Shown piece after piece: positions 5,692 through 5,938 of a stretch of 5,938 bases of DNA; positions within the stretch are counted from its first letter, which is position 1; every line of letters starts with the position of its first letter. This DNA is from Acutalibacter sp. (lineage in GTDB: Bacteria; Bacillota; Clostridia; Oscillospirales; Acutalibacteraceae). The stretch is taken from positions 1 through 5,938 of the forward strand of contig JAAWSH010000113.1 in NCBI GenBank assembly GCA_022801475.1, read 5' to 3'. The notes under the pieces are model-generated. The model was not told where the DNA came from. It was given only the letters and a program-made list of their open reading frames with translations, and did not search any database. A program made the position numbers and the translations under genes.

Positions 5692-5823
5692 TTACCAAGG
5701 GAGCCCAAAATCTTCCATTTCCTCAGGGGATTTGCTTTTAGGGACCGCGTTCTCAACGATTCCCAGGCACAGAAACAGGCCGGGCGCTCCCTTTTCAAAA
5801 GCGCTCGGCCTTCTGTTATTCAT
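5692..5823 (-). CDS. Possible 43-aa small protein, unknown function
   Basis: ATG at 5823 opens a 43-codon frame ending with TAA at 5692. The N-terminus is basic (MNNRRPS), the middle is hydrophobic (GLFLCLGIVENAV, too short for a sure membrane helix), and the end is acidic (SPEEMEDFGLPW). It has no Shine-Dalgarno of its own; its ATG overlaps the end of a 17-codon frame (ATGAATAA), so reinitiation is conceivable. The hairpin at 5777-5811 lies inside it. It could equally be the first piece of a decayed gene that continues, with stops, to 5245. No family recognised. Confidence 0.3.
   Translation of the reverse strand: MNNRRPSAFEKGAPGLFLCLGIVENAVPKSKSPEEMEDFGLPW
5777..5811. terminator. Strong 12-bp hairpin, possible terminator
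   Basis: AGGCCGGGCGCT (5777-5788), an 11-nt loop and AGCGCTCGGCCT (5800-5811). On the plus strand all 12 pairs form, with one G-U; on the minus strand the same pair becomes an A-C mismatch. CAGA/TCTG flanks could lengthen the stem across a bulge. Only short T tracts follow on either side, so it is a poor intrinsic terminator by sequence, but it is the strongest hairpin in the window. Confidence 0.4.
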
Positions 5824-5869
5824 GCTGGAACCATACGTTAAAACCAACAGGGTTTGGCGTTCCTAACAT
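5816..5869 (-). CDS. Possible 17-aa ORF or leader peptide
   Basis: ATG 5869 follows AGGAGA (5878-5883) at an ideal 8-nt spacing and encodes MLGTPNPVGFNVWFQHE, then TAA. Its last bases overlap the ATG of the 43-codon frame, and a strong hairpin begins 4 nt past its stop. A good ribosome site on so short a frame suggests a leader peptide or the broken start of a longer gene. No run of regulatory codons for one amino acid is seen. Confidence 0.25.
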   Translation of the reverse strand: MLGTPNPVGFNVWFQHE

Positions 5870-5889
5870 GGGGTCTATCTCCTATTAAC

Positions 5890-5919
5890 AATATAGTAAA
5901 TGCATTCGAAAGTTGGTAA
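5890..5919 (-). promoter_or_regulatory. Weak promoter candidate before the tiny ORFs
   Basis: On the minus strand TTACCA (5914-5919, 4 of 6), 18 nt, TATATT (5890-5895, 5 of 6). An alternative pairing is TTTACC (5915-5920), 16 nt, TACTAT (5893-5898). The AT-rich setting makes chance matches likely, and the start point would fall very close to the AGGAGA ribosome site. Confidence 0.25.
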
Positions 5920-5938
5920 ATACTGATTTTTTATCAAA

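Larger units (their letters stand above)
5245..5823 (-). pseudogene. Chain of short protein-like frames broken by stops and a frame change: decayed gene or dispersed element
   Basis: No intact gene of normal length exists here, yet the minus strand reads in protein-like pieces. Piece A (5823-5692) ends in EEMEDFGLPW. Piece B (5673-5572) is in the same frame after stops at 5692 and 5674 and holds MDNMTWHSREYNLW. Piece C (5573-5334) is in a frame shifted by one base at the B stop; its 79 codons are open except for one TAG at 5505-5507 and include GFGVDRNFYLACADYEKA and TDAALHWEVPKTRR. Piece D (5328-5245) returns to the A/B frame and encodes MKSFVAINSSFGYAPI and onward to a stop that overlaps the NTPase promoter. 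I do not recognise a family. The mix of frames fits an old pseudogene, or a repeated intergenic element whose translation only looks protein-like. Chance frames remain possible. Confidence 0.35.

Noticed and set aside
5453..5866. Plus-strand frame of 137 codons
   Set aside because: Begins at a TTG without a Shine-Dalgarno, shows no motif, and the opposite strand reads more like protein.

Overview
The window is GC-rich bacterial DNA from what looks like a strict anaerobe. It probably comes from a Clostridia-type Firmicute (gut Oscillospiraceae-like): Shine-Dalgarno sites are strong (AAAGGAGG-like), the core is a multi-subunit ferredoxin-dependent 2-oxoacid oxidoreductase, and there is a Cof-type HAD phosphatase. 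The taxonomic guess rests on gene content and style, not on a marker gene. Every convincing gene is on the minus strand, so transcription runs from high to low coordinates.

Layout from right to left: (a) 5171-5938 has no ordinary gene. It holds a possible pair of overlapping tiny ORFs (17 and 43 codons), a chain of short protein-like reading frames broken by stops and one frame change (5245-5823, probably a decayed gene or a dispersed element), and a well-formed promoter with a 12-bp palindrome near the start point. (b) 4535-5170 encodes a small P-loop NTPase. (c) 4155-4534 is a GC-rich spacer with several hairpins, ending in an AT-rich promoter candidate. (d) 608-4154 is the oxidoreductase operon: a 2x[4Fe-4S] ferredoxin subunit, the alpha (VorB-type) subunit, an alpha/beta hydrolase, the TPP-binding beta subunit and the gamma subunit. 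(e) 1-567 is the N-terminal part of a Cof-type HAD hydrolase that runs off the left edge.

How the genes fit together: the delta, alpha, beta and gamma subunits make a complete four-subunit enzyme. It converts a 2-oxoacid plus CoA to acyl-CoA, CO2 and reduced ferredoxin. The alpha chain is closest in style to the 2-oxoisovalerate (VOR) type, which would act in branched-chain amino-acid catabolism or synthesis, but a 2-oxoglutarate or other 2-oxoacid substrate cannot be excluded. The layout is unusual in that an alpha/beta hydrolase sits between alpha and beta. It starts one base after the alpha stop and is followed by a 140-base gap, while beta and gamma are joined by a 4-base GTGA overlap. 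The P-loop NTPase upstream may be functionally tied to the enzyme, but its role is unknown.
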